IMG/VR virus record: IMGVR_UViG_3300034104_002332 | Location: 1 to 21,013 of that record | DNA length: 21,013 nucleotides | Direction: 5' to 3' (one strand) | Source of the DNA: a virus | Shown: positions 5,742-12,476 of the stretch, piece after piece | How the letters are laid out: the number at the start of each line of letters is the position of its first letter | How positions within the stretch are numbered: the first letter of the stretch is position 1 | Made by a program: the position numbers and the translations under genes | Notes under the pieces: model-generated | What the model was told of the DNA's origin: nothing | Database searches by the model: none | Seen by the model: the letters and a program-made list of their open reading frames with translations, nothing else

Positions 5742-6892
5742 GCGGCCTGCACGCCAAACTGTCGCCGTCGGGCGCGCATCGCTGGATGCGCTGCCCAGCG
5801 TCTCCGGCGCTTGAGGCGCCGTACCCAGACGACAGCAGCCCATACGCCGCTGAAGGCACGCTGGCGCACTTGCTCGCGTCCGAAGAGCTGGACGGCACTA
5901 AGCCTGCCGCTGAGCGCATCGGCGAGAAGCACACGATCGACGGCTTCGACTTCACGGTCGACAAGGTCATGGTCGCGTACGTTGAGGACTATGTGAAGCT
6001 CGTGCGTGAGTATGCCGAGGGCGGCGTCTTACTCGTCGAGCAGCGCGTGCCGATCGGCCACATGACCGGCGAGACTGATGCCACCGGCACCAGCGACGCT
6101 GTCATCGTCCACGCTGCGGAGAAGCGCCTGACGGTCGTCGACCTCAAATATGGCATGGGCGTCAAGGTCTATGCCGACGGCAACGAGCAAGCCATGATGT
6201 ACGCGCTCGGTGCGATGGAGGCCTATGAGCAGCTCGGCGACTTTACTGACGTCTGCATGGTCATCCACCAGCCGCGCCTCAACCACGTGGCCGAGCATTG
6301 GGTTAGGGCTGATGATCTGATGGCCTTTGCCAAGAAGGTCAGCAGCGGCGCAGAGGCGACACGCAACGATAAGGCAGAGCCTGTGCCCGGCGAGAAGCAG
6401 TGCAAGTTCTGCAAGGCTAAGTCGAGCTGCCCTGCGTTGCAGGCGATCGTGGACGAGACGGCAGACGAAGAGGCTACGGCTGATGACTTCGCCGATCTGG
6501 GCGACAACGCGCTCAGCATCGCCATGGGCCGCGTCGATCTCATAGAGCAGTGGTGCAAGAGCATCCGCGCCGAAGTCGAGCGTCGTCTCACTAAGGGCCT
6601 CGACGTGACCGGCTACAAGCTCGTAGAAGGCCGCAAGGGCAATCGGGCATGGTCTGATGCCAAGGACGCTCAGGACCGCCTCAGCGCCGTCCTGAAGCGT
6701 GATGAGCTGTATGAGGAGAAGTTCATCTCGCCGGCAACGGCTGAGAAGCTGCTCAAGAAAGATCCCGAAGGGCTGAAGCTGCTCGATGAGCTGACCCACC
6801 GCCCTGAAGGTAAGCTGTCTGTCGCACCCGCGGCTGACAAACGGCCTGAGAAGGCCACAACCGCTGTCGCCGATGATTTCGCCGACCGCTGA
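5738..6892 (+). CDS. DUF2800 PD-(D/E)XK nuclease, Cas4/RecB-like (384 aa)
   Basis: Start ATG 5738 overlaps the previous stop. The protein matches the phage DUF2800 pattern of RecB/Cas4-type nucleases. Visible active-site elements are GTLAHLL (H44), GTSDAV (D120), VVDLKYGMG (D135, K137) and NEQAMMY (Q151, Y155). Four cysteines, C19 in MRCPAS and C222/C225/C231 in CKFCKAKSSC, have the spacing of the iron-sulphur cluster seen in Cas4 and AddB relatives. It probably trims DNA ends for phage recombination or replication, alongside the DUF2815 protein encoded next. The motif DDFADL occurs at 249-254 and again as DDFADR at the C-terminus, also found in the partner's tail. Confidence 0.88.
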   Translation: MSGLHAKLSPSGAHRWMRCPASPALEAPYPDDSSPYAAEGTLAHLLASEELDGTKPAAERIGEKHTIDGFDFTVDKVMVAYVEDYVKLVREYAEGGVLLVEQRVPIGHMTGETDATGTSDAVIVHAAEKRLTVVDLKYGMGVKVYADGNEQAMMYALGAMEAYEQLGDFTDVCMVIHQPRLNHVAEHWVRADDLMAFAKKVSSGAEATRNDKAEPVPGEKQCKFCKAKSSCPALQAIVDETADEEATADDFADLGDNALSIAMGRVDLIEQWCKSIRAEVERRLTKGLDVTGYKLVEGRKGNRAWSDAKDAQDRLSAVLKRDELYEEKFISPATAEKLLKKDPEGLKLLDELTHRPEGKLSVAPAADKRPEKATTAVADDFADR

Positions 6893-6897
6893 TATAA

Positions 6898-6910
6898 GGA
6901 AACTACGAAC
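6898..6910 (+). promoter_or_regulatory. Variant of the ribosome-binding leader
   Basis: GGAAACTACGAAC precedes ATG 6911, 5 bases after the nuclease stop. It differs from the copies at 4875 and 5061 mainly by one inserted A in the purine-rich end. It sets the start of the DUF2815 gene. Confidence 0.6.
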
Positions 6911-7486
6911 ATGAAAGTTGTGATTGAAGACGTCCGCCTGTCGTTCCCCGACATCTTTGAGGCCAAAAGCTTCGGCGCCGATGAGAAGGCGGCCTACTCG
7001 GCTAAGTTCATCATCGACCCCAAGAGCGCCAACGTGAAGAAGCTTGAGGCCGCCATTGCGGAGGTCGCCAAGGAAAAGTGGGGCGAGAAGGCCGACGGCG
7101 CCCTCGACATCATTAACGAGGACAAGAAGAACGCCTTCGTTAAGGGCCCGTACAAGAACAAGAAGACTGGCGAGGTGTACGACGGCTTTCAGGGCATGTT
7201 CCACCTCAACTCGCGCACCGGCGCTGATAAGCCGGGGCCTAAGACGTTCGACCGCGCCAAGCGCCCTGTAACAGCTCGTGACGGCGTGTTCTATGCGGGC
7301 TGCTACGTCGACGCCGTCGTCGACATTTACGCTCAGGACCACCCGAAGTACGGTCGCCGTATCAACTGCGGTCTGCTCGGCGTGCGCTTTGTGCGTGACG
7401 GCGATAGCTTCTCTGGCGGCGGTGGCGTGTCGGTTGACGACTTTGCCGATCTCGAGCCGTCGGCTGACGGCGCTGACTTTCTATAA
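6911..7486 (+). CDS. DUF2815 ssDNA-binding protein (191 aa)
   Basis: ATG 6911 follows a conserved leader. The 191-residue protein opens [20 protein letters not shown] and has [20 protein letters not shown] later, the pattern of phage DUF2815 proteins, which are regarded as OB-fold ssDNA-binding proteins. A glycine run (SGGGGVSV) leads to an acidic tail, [16 protein letters not shown], that parallels the acidic tip of bacterial SSB used to recruit partner enzymes. Genes for DUF2800 and DUF2815 adjacent to each other are a common phage pairing. It probably coats ssDNA during replication and recombination and may recruit the nuclease or polymerase by its tail; that last point is inference. Confidence 0.88.
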   Translation: MKVVIEDVRLSFPDIFEAKSFGADEKAAYSAKFIIDPKSANVKKLEAAIAEVAKEKWGEKADGALDIINEDKKNAFVKGPYKNKKTGEVYDGFQGMFHLNSRTGADKPGPKTFDRAKRPVTARDGVFYAGCYVDAVVDIYAQDHPKYGRRINCGLLGVRFVRDGDSFSGGGGVSVDDFADLEPSADGADFL

Positions 7487-7497
7487 GGAGGACTGAT

Positions 7498-7755
7498 ATG
7501 TCTGACGTAGGACACAACAGCGTTGCCGGTGATCAGCTTCGCCTCTTGATCGAGCGCATTGAGCGTCTCGAGGAAGATAAGAAGGGCATCACGGACGACA
7601 TCAAAGACGTCTACGGCGAAGCTAAGGCCGTCGGCTTTGATGCCAAGATCATCAAGAAGCTGGTCGCTCTGCGCAAGAAGGACGCCGACAGCCGCCGCGA
7701 AGAAGCGGCGCTGCTGGACCTTTACGCCAGCGCTATTGGCTTGGACCTGATCTAA
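7498..7755 (+). CDS. DUF2312 / GapR-like DNA-binding protein (85 aa)
   Basis: ATG 7498 has a strong AAGGAGG ribosome-binding site 7 bases upstream. The 85-residue product matches the DUF2312 family throughout: [20 protein letters not shown], then [20 protein letters not shown] and [20 protein letters not shown], with [13 protein letters not shown] at the end. Alphaproteobacterial GapR of this family binds overtwisted DNA and supports replication and topoisomerase action. A phage copy could manage supercoils ahead of phage replication or transcription forks. It follows the ssDNA-binding protein gene and is the last gene before a strong hairpin. It is the main evidence for an alphaproteobacterial host. 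Confidence 0.9.
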   Translation: MSDVGHNSVAGDQLRLLIERIERLEEDKKGITDDIKDVYGEAKAVGFDAKIIKKLVALRKKDADSRREEAALLDLYASAIGLDLI

Positions 7756-7766
7756 GCGTATAGAGA

Positions 7767-7805
7767 GGCGTCGCGGCGGGGTTGGAAGTCACCTGCCGCG
7801 GCGTC
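7767..7805 (+). terminator. Long GC-rich hairpin, probable terminator or structured leader
   Basis: Arm 7767-7780 (GGCGTCGCGGCGGG) pairs with 7792-7805 (CCTGCCGCGGCGTC) over 14 pairs with three G-U wobbles and no mismatch, closing an 11-base loop. It begins 11 bases after the GapR-like stop and is followed by CTCCTTTCTGG, a weak T-run. It fits a rho-independent terminator or attenuator that separates the recombination genes from the polymerase unit. The poor T-run leaves open a processing or stability element instead. Confidence 0.65.
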
Positions 7806-7895
7806 CTCCTTTCTGGCGAGGCGCGTGGTGTGCGGGTGTCCCTCCGCTTGCTTGATAACCTCCGCGCGCCTCACCTGAACGGAGGACACTACGAA
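7806..7895 (+). promoter_or_regulatory. Leader of the HTH/polymerase unit with inverted ATCAAGCAA motif
   Basis: After the hairpin, 90 bases run to ATG 7896. They contain TTGCTTGAT (7848-7856), the exact reverse complement of the ATCAAGCAA found at 325, 2399 and 4859, and GGAGGACACTACGAA (7881-7895) as ribosome-binding leader. I cannot place a convincing -35/-10 pair. A promoter is expected here because of the preceding hairpin, but this is inference. Confidence 0.45.
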
Positions 7896-8192
7896 ATGAC
7901 CAAACTTACCATACCACAAATCCGCGACTTGATTTCTGAACTGGCCGATGAAGGCATAAAGCTGGCCCGTCGTCAGTATGAAATAAACTTGCGCATAAAC
8001 GCGTTGATGCAGGAGACGTATCGCCGCAGCTACACACGCGCGCCGGTGAAGAGCAAACGCATCACGGCAGACGTGCGGGCGTCAGTCCGTCACATGGCGG
8101 CCAACAACCCCGACATGACACACCAAGATATCGCCGAAGCGCACAATATCAACATTGGCCGCGTCAGCGAGATCCTGCACGGGAAGCGTTGA
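7896..8192 (+). CDS. Helix-turn-helix phage regulator (98 aa)
   Basis: ATG 7896 is chosen over an in-frame start at 7782 because GGAGGACACTACGAA stands directly before it and the upstream start lies inside the hairpin. The 98 residues split into a helical N-terminal half (LTIPQIRDLISELADEGIKL, about 4-40), a basic hinge (RAPVKSKRITADVR) and a C-terminal HTH: HQDIAEAHNINIGRVSEIL (77-95). The ending, IA..hnIn.GRVSEIL.GKR, is a frequent phage HTH pattern. It could regulate the polymerase unit behind it, and an ATCAAGCAA-type site lies 40 bases upstream. DNA target not known. Confidence 0.8.
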   Translation: MTKLTIPQIRDLISELADEGIKLARRQYEINLRINALMQETYRRSYTRAPVKSKRITADVRASVRHMAANNPDMTHQDIAEAHNINIGRVSEILHGKR

Positions 8193-10144
8193 TGACGACG
8201 CTCTGGCTCGACCTCGAAACATACAGCGAGACGCCAATTACGCACGGGACGCACAAGTACGCGGAGAACGCCGAAGTGCTGCTCGTGGCGTATGCGTTTG
8301 ACGACGAAGAGGTCGAGGTCATGGACCTGACCGAGCGCGGCTCGCTGGACAACGTCCAGATGATGATCGACACGGCGGACAAGATCGTGATCCACAACAG
8401 CGCCTTCGACCGGACGGTGTTGCGTCACTGCAACGTGCACATGCCTCTCGATAAGGTCGAGGACACTATGGTCATCGCGCTGGCGCATGGCCTGCCCGGC
8501 TCGCTGGGTGCGCTGTGTGACGTTTTGGGCGTGCCGCAAGATAAAGCTAAAGACAAAGCGGGTAAAAAGCTGATACACTTGCTCACCAAGCCGCGGCCAA
8601 AAAACGTCAAGCTCAGGAGGGCAACACGTGACACACACCCCGAAGAGTGGGCAGCCTTCATCGAATACGCCCGCCTCGATGTGGACGCAATGCGCGTCGT
8701 ATACCGACTGCTCCCAGACTGGAACCGTCATGGAGGTGAACGCGCTCTGTGGCTCCTCGATCAGAAAATTAATGACCGTGGTATCGCCGTCGATGTTGAG
8801 CTCGCAAACGCTGCACTACGAGCTTTTCAAAGAAGCTCGCGAGATCTGGCTGAGCGAACCCGAATTTTAACCAACGGCGCGGTCGGCTCGCTGACCCAGC
8901 GCGGCAAGTTTCTTGAGCACCTCGAGCAGACGCTGGCGTTCACGCCGGCGGATCTCAAGAAGGGCACCGTCAGCACGCTGCTGCAAGGCACCTTGACGCC
9001 AGAGGTGCGGGAGCTGCTAGAGATTAGACAGCAGGCTTCGGCAACGTCTCCTGCTAAGTATAAGGTGCTGCTGAAGGCAGCGAGCGCCGACGGGCGCTTG
9101 CGCGGCACGCTTCAGTTCTGCGGTGCATCACGCACCGGGCGTTGGGGCGGCCGTCTGTTCCAGCCTCAAAACCTGCCTCGCCCAGCGATCGGCAACCTGC
9201 GCGACGAGGAGTTGCAGCGGGCGATCGACATGGGCATCGACGCCATGAAGCTAGACTGCGAGGATCTGATCTTCGACAACGTATCCGAGTTATGCTCGAG
9301 CGCCGTGCGCGGGGCGCTCATCGCGGCGCCGGGGCACAAGCTGGTCGTTTCCGATCTGTCCAACATCGAGGGGCGCGTGCTCGCGTGGCTGGCCGGCGAG
9401 GAGTGGAAGACAGAGGCGTTTAAGCAGTTCGACGCAGGCGTCGGGCACGATCTCTACAAGCTGGCCTATGCCAAGTCCTTCAACAAGAAGGCCGAGGACG
9501 TCACGAAGGACGAGCGCCAAATCGGCAAGGTGCAGGAGCTGGCTCTGGGCTATCAGGGCAGCGTCGGGGCGTTCAGCAGCATGGCTGCGATATATGGCGT
9601 GTTCCTGCCTGAGGACGAGGTCAAGGGCATCGTCGAGGCGTGGCGCAAGGCGCACAGCGCGGTCGTCGCCCTGTGGTACGATATGGAGCGCGCCGTAAAG
9701 GACGCGATCCGCGCGCCTAATAAGCGCTTCACGGTGCGCGACTTATCAATCGGCTACAAGGACAACTGGCTGCGCATCAAGCTGCCGAGCGGGCGCTACC
9801 TCTGCTATCCGAACGCGGGCCTTAATGAGGGCTCCATCGTGTATGAGGGCGTCAACCAGTACACCAAGAAGTGGGAGACGATCGAGACCTACGGCGGCAA
9901 GCTGGTCGAGAATGTCGTGCAGGCCGTTGCGCGTGACGTGTTGGCATCCGGCATGTTCCGCGCTGAAGCTGCCGGCTACGCCGTCTGCCTGCACGTGCAT
10001 GACGAGCTGATCACCGAGACGCCTGACACCGACGAGTATTCGGTCGACGAGCTGTCGCGCATCATGTCCACCAATCCCGGCTGGTCGTTGGGGCTGCCGC
10101 TTGCTGCGGCTGGCTTCGAGACGCGCCGCTACAAGAAGGACTGA
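8192..10144 (+). CDS. Phage-type family A DNA polymerase (650 aa)
   Basis: ATG 8192 shares its A with the preceding TGA; TTG 8189 would add one residue. The N-terminal 3'-5' exonuclease shows DLET (D7, E9), HNSAFD (N69, D73) and YARLD (Y159, D163), so proofreading is probably intact. The polymerase domain has motif A VVSDLSNIEGR (D388), motif B RQIGKVQELALGYQG (R442, K446) and motif C HVHDEL (H603, D604, E605). The length and the DxSxIExR form fit phage-type Pol I lacking the 5'-3' nuclease domain. It would replicate phage DNA with the primase-helicase at 2710 and the ssDNA-binding protein at 6911. Confidence 0.95.
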   Translation: MTTLWLDLETYSETPITHGTHKYAENAEVLLVAYAFDDEEVEVMDLTERGSLDNVQMMIDTADKIVIHNSAFDRTVLRHCNVHMPLDKVEDTMVIALAHGLPGSLGALCDVLGVPQDKAKDKAGKKLIHLLTKPRPKNVKLRRATRDTHPEEWAAFIEYARLDVDAMRVVYRLLPDWNRHGGERALWLLDQKINDRGIAVDVELANAALRAFQRSSRDLAERTRILTNGAVGSLTQRGKFLEHLEQTLAFTPADLKKGTVSTLLQGTLTPEVRELLEIRQQASATSPAKYKVLLKAASADGRLRGTLQFCGASRTGRWGGRLFQPQNLPRPAIGNLRDEELQRAIDMGIDAMKLDCEDLIFDNVSELCSSAVRGALIAAPGHKLVVSDLSNIEGRVLAWLAGEEWKTEAFKQFDAGVGHDLYKLAYAKSFNKKAEDVTKDERQIGKVQELALGYQGSVGAFSSMAAIYGVFLPEDEVKGIVEAWRKAHSAVVALWYDMERAVKDAIRAPNKRFTVRDLSIGYKDNWLRIKLPSGRYLCYPNAGLNEGSIVYEGVNQYTKKWETIETYGGKLVENVVQAVARDVLASGMFRAEAAGYAVCLHVHDELITETPDTDEYSVDELSRIMSTNPGWSLGLPLAAAGFETRRYKKD

Positions 10145-10147
10145 GGC

Positions 10148-10345
10148 ATGTTCACGCAACTGAACCCGTCGATACCGATGGACACGCCCAAAGGCTCTGG
10201 CCTTGCGCTGGCCGTCATCGATTACGGGCTGGAGCACAGCCTGCTCTGGGTCGTCGCGATCGACAACACTGGTGAGGTCTGGTGCGTGCCGAATGCTGAC
10301 GTGCGCATGCAGAAGAACTGGTCCGCCGGGAGACCGCCAGCGTGA
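10148..10345 (+). CDS. Conserved small phage protein upstream of VRR-NUC (65 aa)
   Basis: ATG 10148 lies 3 bases after the polymerase stop, with GACTGAGGC upstream. The 65-residue product has ALAVIDYGLEHSLLWVVAID, then TGEVWCVPNADVRMQKNWSA. Proteins with YG.EH.L.WVVA.D..GE.WC.PN..VR...N are, from memory, often found beside phage nuclease and helicase genes; their function is not known to me. It is coupled to the next gene by GTGA (10342-10345). Confidence 0.75.
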   Translation: MFTQLNPSIPMDTPKGSGLALAVIDYGLEHSLLWVVAIDNTGEVWCVPNADVRMQKNWSAGRPPA

Positions 10346-10620
10346 CCCCCGCAGGCAAGCTACAGGCGCATCTCAAGCGTGTCGTGCAGCAGAGCGGCGG
10401 CCAGTACCGCAAGGTGCGCTGGGAGGGCCGCAGAGGCTGTCCTGACTGCTTTGTGTGGTGGACGTGGCCGCGCATCGCCTTCATTGAGGTTAAGGCCGAA
10501 GGTGACCGCTACAGCAAGCTACAGGAGCGTGAGGTCAGGCGCATGCAGGACGCGGGCATTCCGGTCTATACCGTGTCGACGATCGAGGGCATCGACATGA
10601 TCGTGTCAGAGATACGATGA
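10342..10620 (+). CDS. VRR-NUC domain nuclease (92 aa)
   Basis: GTG 10342 overlaps the previous stop. The 92-residue protein is a minimal VRR-NUC (PD-(D/E)XK) domain: GRRGCPDCF (D35), IAFIEVKAEG (E49, K51), then SKLQEREVRRM (Q61) and IPVYTVSTIEGI at the end. All catalytic positions are present. Stand-alone phage VRR-NUC proteins are thought to cut branched DNA such as Holliday junctions. It sits between polymerase and SNF2 helicase genes and is coupled to both neighbours, so it probably acts with the helicase in resolving replication or recombination intermediates. Confidence 0.9.
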   Translation: MTPAGKLQAHLKRVVQQSGGQYRKVRWEGRRGCPDCFVWWTWPRIAFIEVKAEGDRYSKLQEREVRRMQDAGIPVYTVSTIEGIDMIVSEIR

Positions 10621-11990
10621 CCAAAGTCTTCACACCCCACGACTACCAACGCCCAGCGATGCAGTGGCTCTACACAAAGCCGCGCTGTGCCTTGTGGATG
10701 CCCATGGGCGGCGGCAAGACGGTCACGACGCTGACCAGCCTAGAGAACCTGTCTGTCGTCGACGACGTCTACCCAGTGCTCGTGCTGGCGCCCTTGCGCG
10801 TTGCTAAGACGACGTGGCCTGACGAGATCGCGAAGTGGGATCACCTCAAGCACCTGCGCGTGTCACCCATCGTCGGCAGCGCCAAGGAGCGTAAAGCGGC
10901 GCTTGACACCAAGGCCGACATCTACACCATGAATTATGACAACCTTGTGTGGCTAACATCCGAGCTAGGCGACGCGTGGCCGTTCAGGACGGTCGTCGCA
11001 GACGAGCTGACGCGCCTCAAGAGCTTTCGCCTGCGGCAGGGGAGCAAACGTGCCGGGGCGCTCGGTAAGGTGGTGCACAGCAAAGTGAGCCGCTTTATCG
11101 GGCTGACCGGCACGCCCAACCCCAACGGTCTCAAGGATCTGTGGGGGCAGACGTGGTTCCTCGACAAGGGCGACCGGCTGGGGCGCACCTTCAGCGCCTT
11201 CACCGATCGCTGGTTCGCTAAGGGCTGGGACGGCTTCAGCCTTCAGCCGCTGCCCAACGCCCAGAAGGAGATCGAGAACCGCCTGCGTGACGTCTGCCTG
11301 ACGGTCGACGCGCTGCCGGTCGATGAGCCGATACACAACCCGATCTACGTAGACCTGCCACGCAAGGCGCGGGCGATCTATAGCGACATGGAAAAACACA
11401 TGTTCGCGGATTTGGACAATGGTGGTATAGAGGCAGCGAACGCCGCGGCACGCACAATGAAGTGTTTGCAGCTTGCTAACGGAGCCGCTTACGTCGACGA
11501 CAACGGTACATGGGAGGAGGTGCACGATGCTAAACTGGATGCGCTCGATAGCGTCATCGAAGAAGCCAACGGCGCACCCGTCATGGTGGCCTACCATTTC
11601 AAGAGCGACTTGGCCCGGCTACAAAGCCGTTACCCTAAAGGCCGGGTTCTGGACGCTAAGTCTGACACGATCCGCGATTGGAACGCCGGACGGACGTCGT
11701 TACTATTCGCTCACCCTGCGTCGGCGGGACACGGCCTCAATCTTGCAGAAGGGGGCAACATCCTCGCCTTCTTCTCGCTCAACTGGAACCTAGAAGAGCA
11801 TTTGCAAATCATCGAGCGTATCGGGCCCATGAGGCAGGCGCAAGCAGGGCTGAACCGGCCTGTGCTCGTGCACTACCTGATGGCGCGCGATACTGTGGAC
11901 GACATGATCCTTGAGCGCCTGCGGTCAAAGAAGACCGTTCAAGAGATCCTACTCGAGGCACTAAAAAGGAAAAATCATGAAAGCGATTAA
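10617..11990 (+). CDS. SNF2-family phage DNA helicase/translocase (457 aa)
   Basis: ATG 10617 overlaps the previous stop (ATGA). Superfamily 2 motifs are visible in order: HDYQRPAMQWL (Q-motif region, 8-18), MPMGGGKTVT (motif I, K34), VVADELTRLKS (motif II, D129, E130), GLTGTPNPNGLKDLW (motif III, about 162-176), MVAYHFKSDL, AGHGLNLAEG and QIIERIGPMRQAQ (motif VI, 397-409). The DELTR and ERIGPxRQ forms are those of phage SNF2-like proteins. It is an ATP-driven DNA translocase, probably working with the VRR-NUC nuclease on branched DNA. The C-terminal end overlaps the next gene by 14 bases. Confidence 0.92.
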   Translation: MTKVFTPHDYQRPAMQWLYTKPRCALWMPMGGGKTVTTLTSLENLSVVDDVYPVLVLAPLRVAKTTWPDEIAKWDHLKHLRVSPIVGSAKERKAALDTKADIYTMNYDNLVWLTSELGDAWPFRTVVADELTRLKSFRLRQGSKRAGALGKVVHSKVSRFIGLTGTPNPNGLKDLWGQTWFLDKGDRLGRTFSAFTDRWFAKGWDGFSLQPLPNAQKEIENRLRDVCLTVDALPVDEPIHNPIYVDLPRKARAIYSDMEKHMFADLDNGGIEAANAAARTMKCLQLANGAAYVDDNGTWEEVHDAKLDALDSVIEEANGAPVMVAYHFKSDLARLQSRYPKGRVLDAKSDTIRDWNAGRTSLLFAHPASAGHGLNLAEGGNILAFFSLNWNLEEHLQIIERIGPMRQAQAGLNRPVLVHYLMARDTVDDMILERLRSKKTVQEILLEALKRKNHESD

Positions 11991-12309
11991 AGATGTTAAT
12001 GAAGAGCTCAACGAGGCGGTCGCGTTGCCTAAGCCTAAAGCAGCCGAGATGTTAGGTCGTGCGGCTGCGCACATGCACGACCGATCCGCGACCTATGACG
12101 AGCCAGAGGGCGAACGGTCAATGGGCAAGATCGTGACGGCCTTCAACGCCATCACAGGCCGCGACCTGACCGAGAGCGAGGGTTGGATGTTCATGCAGCA
12201 GGTCAAGCTCGTGCGCCTGTTTACGCGCAGCGACTACCACGCCGACAGCGCCGAGGATAATATCGCCTATGCCGCGTTGCTGGCCGAAGCTAAGGGAGAC
12301 GGACGTTGA
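11977..12309 (+). CDS. DUF6378-type phage protein (110 aa)
   Basis: ATG 11977 has AAGGA upstream and overlaps the helicase gene by 14 bases. The 110-residue product contains EMLGRAAAHMHDRSATYDEP, then FMQQVKLVRLF and DYHADSAEDNIAYAALLAEA. This is the DUF6378 pattern: a helical protein with RxxxYD near the N-terminus, a KxxRL helix and a DxxxDxxxYaAL helix. The layout recalls all-helical nucleotide-binding folds of MazG type, but that is speculation. It is usually seen in phage replication regions. Confidence 0.82.
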   Translation: MKAIKDVNEELNEAVALPKPKAAEMLGRAAAHMHDRSATYDEPEGERSMGKIVTAFNAITGRDLTESEGWMFMQQVKLVRLFTRSDYHADSAEDNIAYAALLAEAKGDGR

Positions 12310-12476
12310 CGCGGTTGAATAAGTACTTTTGCCCCCATGACGCGCCTTGGGAAATGCCGTGCGCGTTGTGTGAGGCGGAAGATATTACCTACGTACCGCG
12401 AAGTCCAAAGAGGAAACTTGCTCAGGGCGAACCGCAAGACCGCCTTCCGCAAACCCATCCGGGCCAAACTTCTTAA
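12306..12476 (+). CDS. Small Cys/His zinc-knuckle-like protein with TTG start (56 aa)
   Basis: TTG 12306 overlaps the DUF6378 stop (TTGA), like the ATGA and GTGA couplings elsewhere. The frame runs 56 codons to TAA 12474-12476. Its N-terminal part reads NKYFCPHDAPWEMPCALCEA, a CxH...CxxC cluster (C9, H11, C19, C22) that probably binds one zinc ion. Short phage proteins with CPHG.PW..PC..C are familiar, which supports the frame. The last 30 codons (12385-12476) lie antisense to the 3' end of the 500-aa gene. The ATG frame at 12337 is an alternative, but it lacks this motif. Confidence 0.68.
   Translation: MTRLNKYFCPHDAPWEMPCALCEAEDITYVPRSPKRKLAQGEPQDRLPQTHPGQTS

Noticed and set aside
6029-7342. 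437-codon open frame on the minus strand opposite DUF2800 and DUF2815
   Set aside because: Despite its length it has no ribosome-binding site or recognisable domain, and both opposing genes have clear catalytic or family motifs.
7782-7895. Longer N-terminus for the HTH protein
   Set aside because: The extra residues would be encoded by the hairpin loop and leader; the leader GGAGGACACTACGAA directly precedes ATG 7896.
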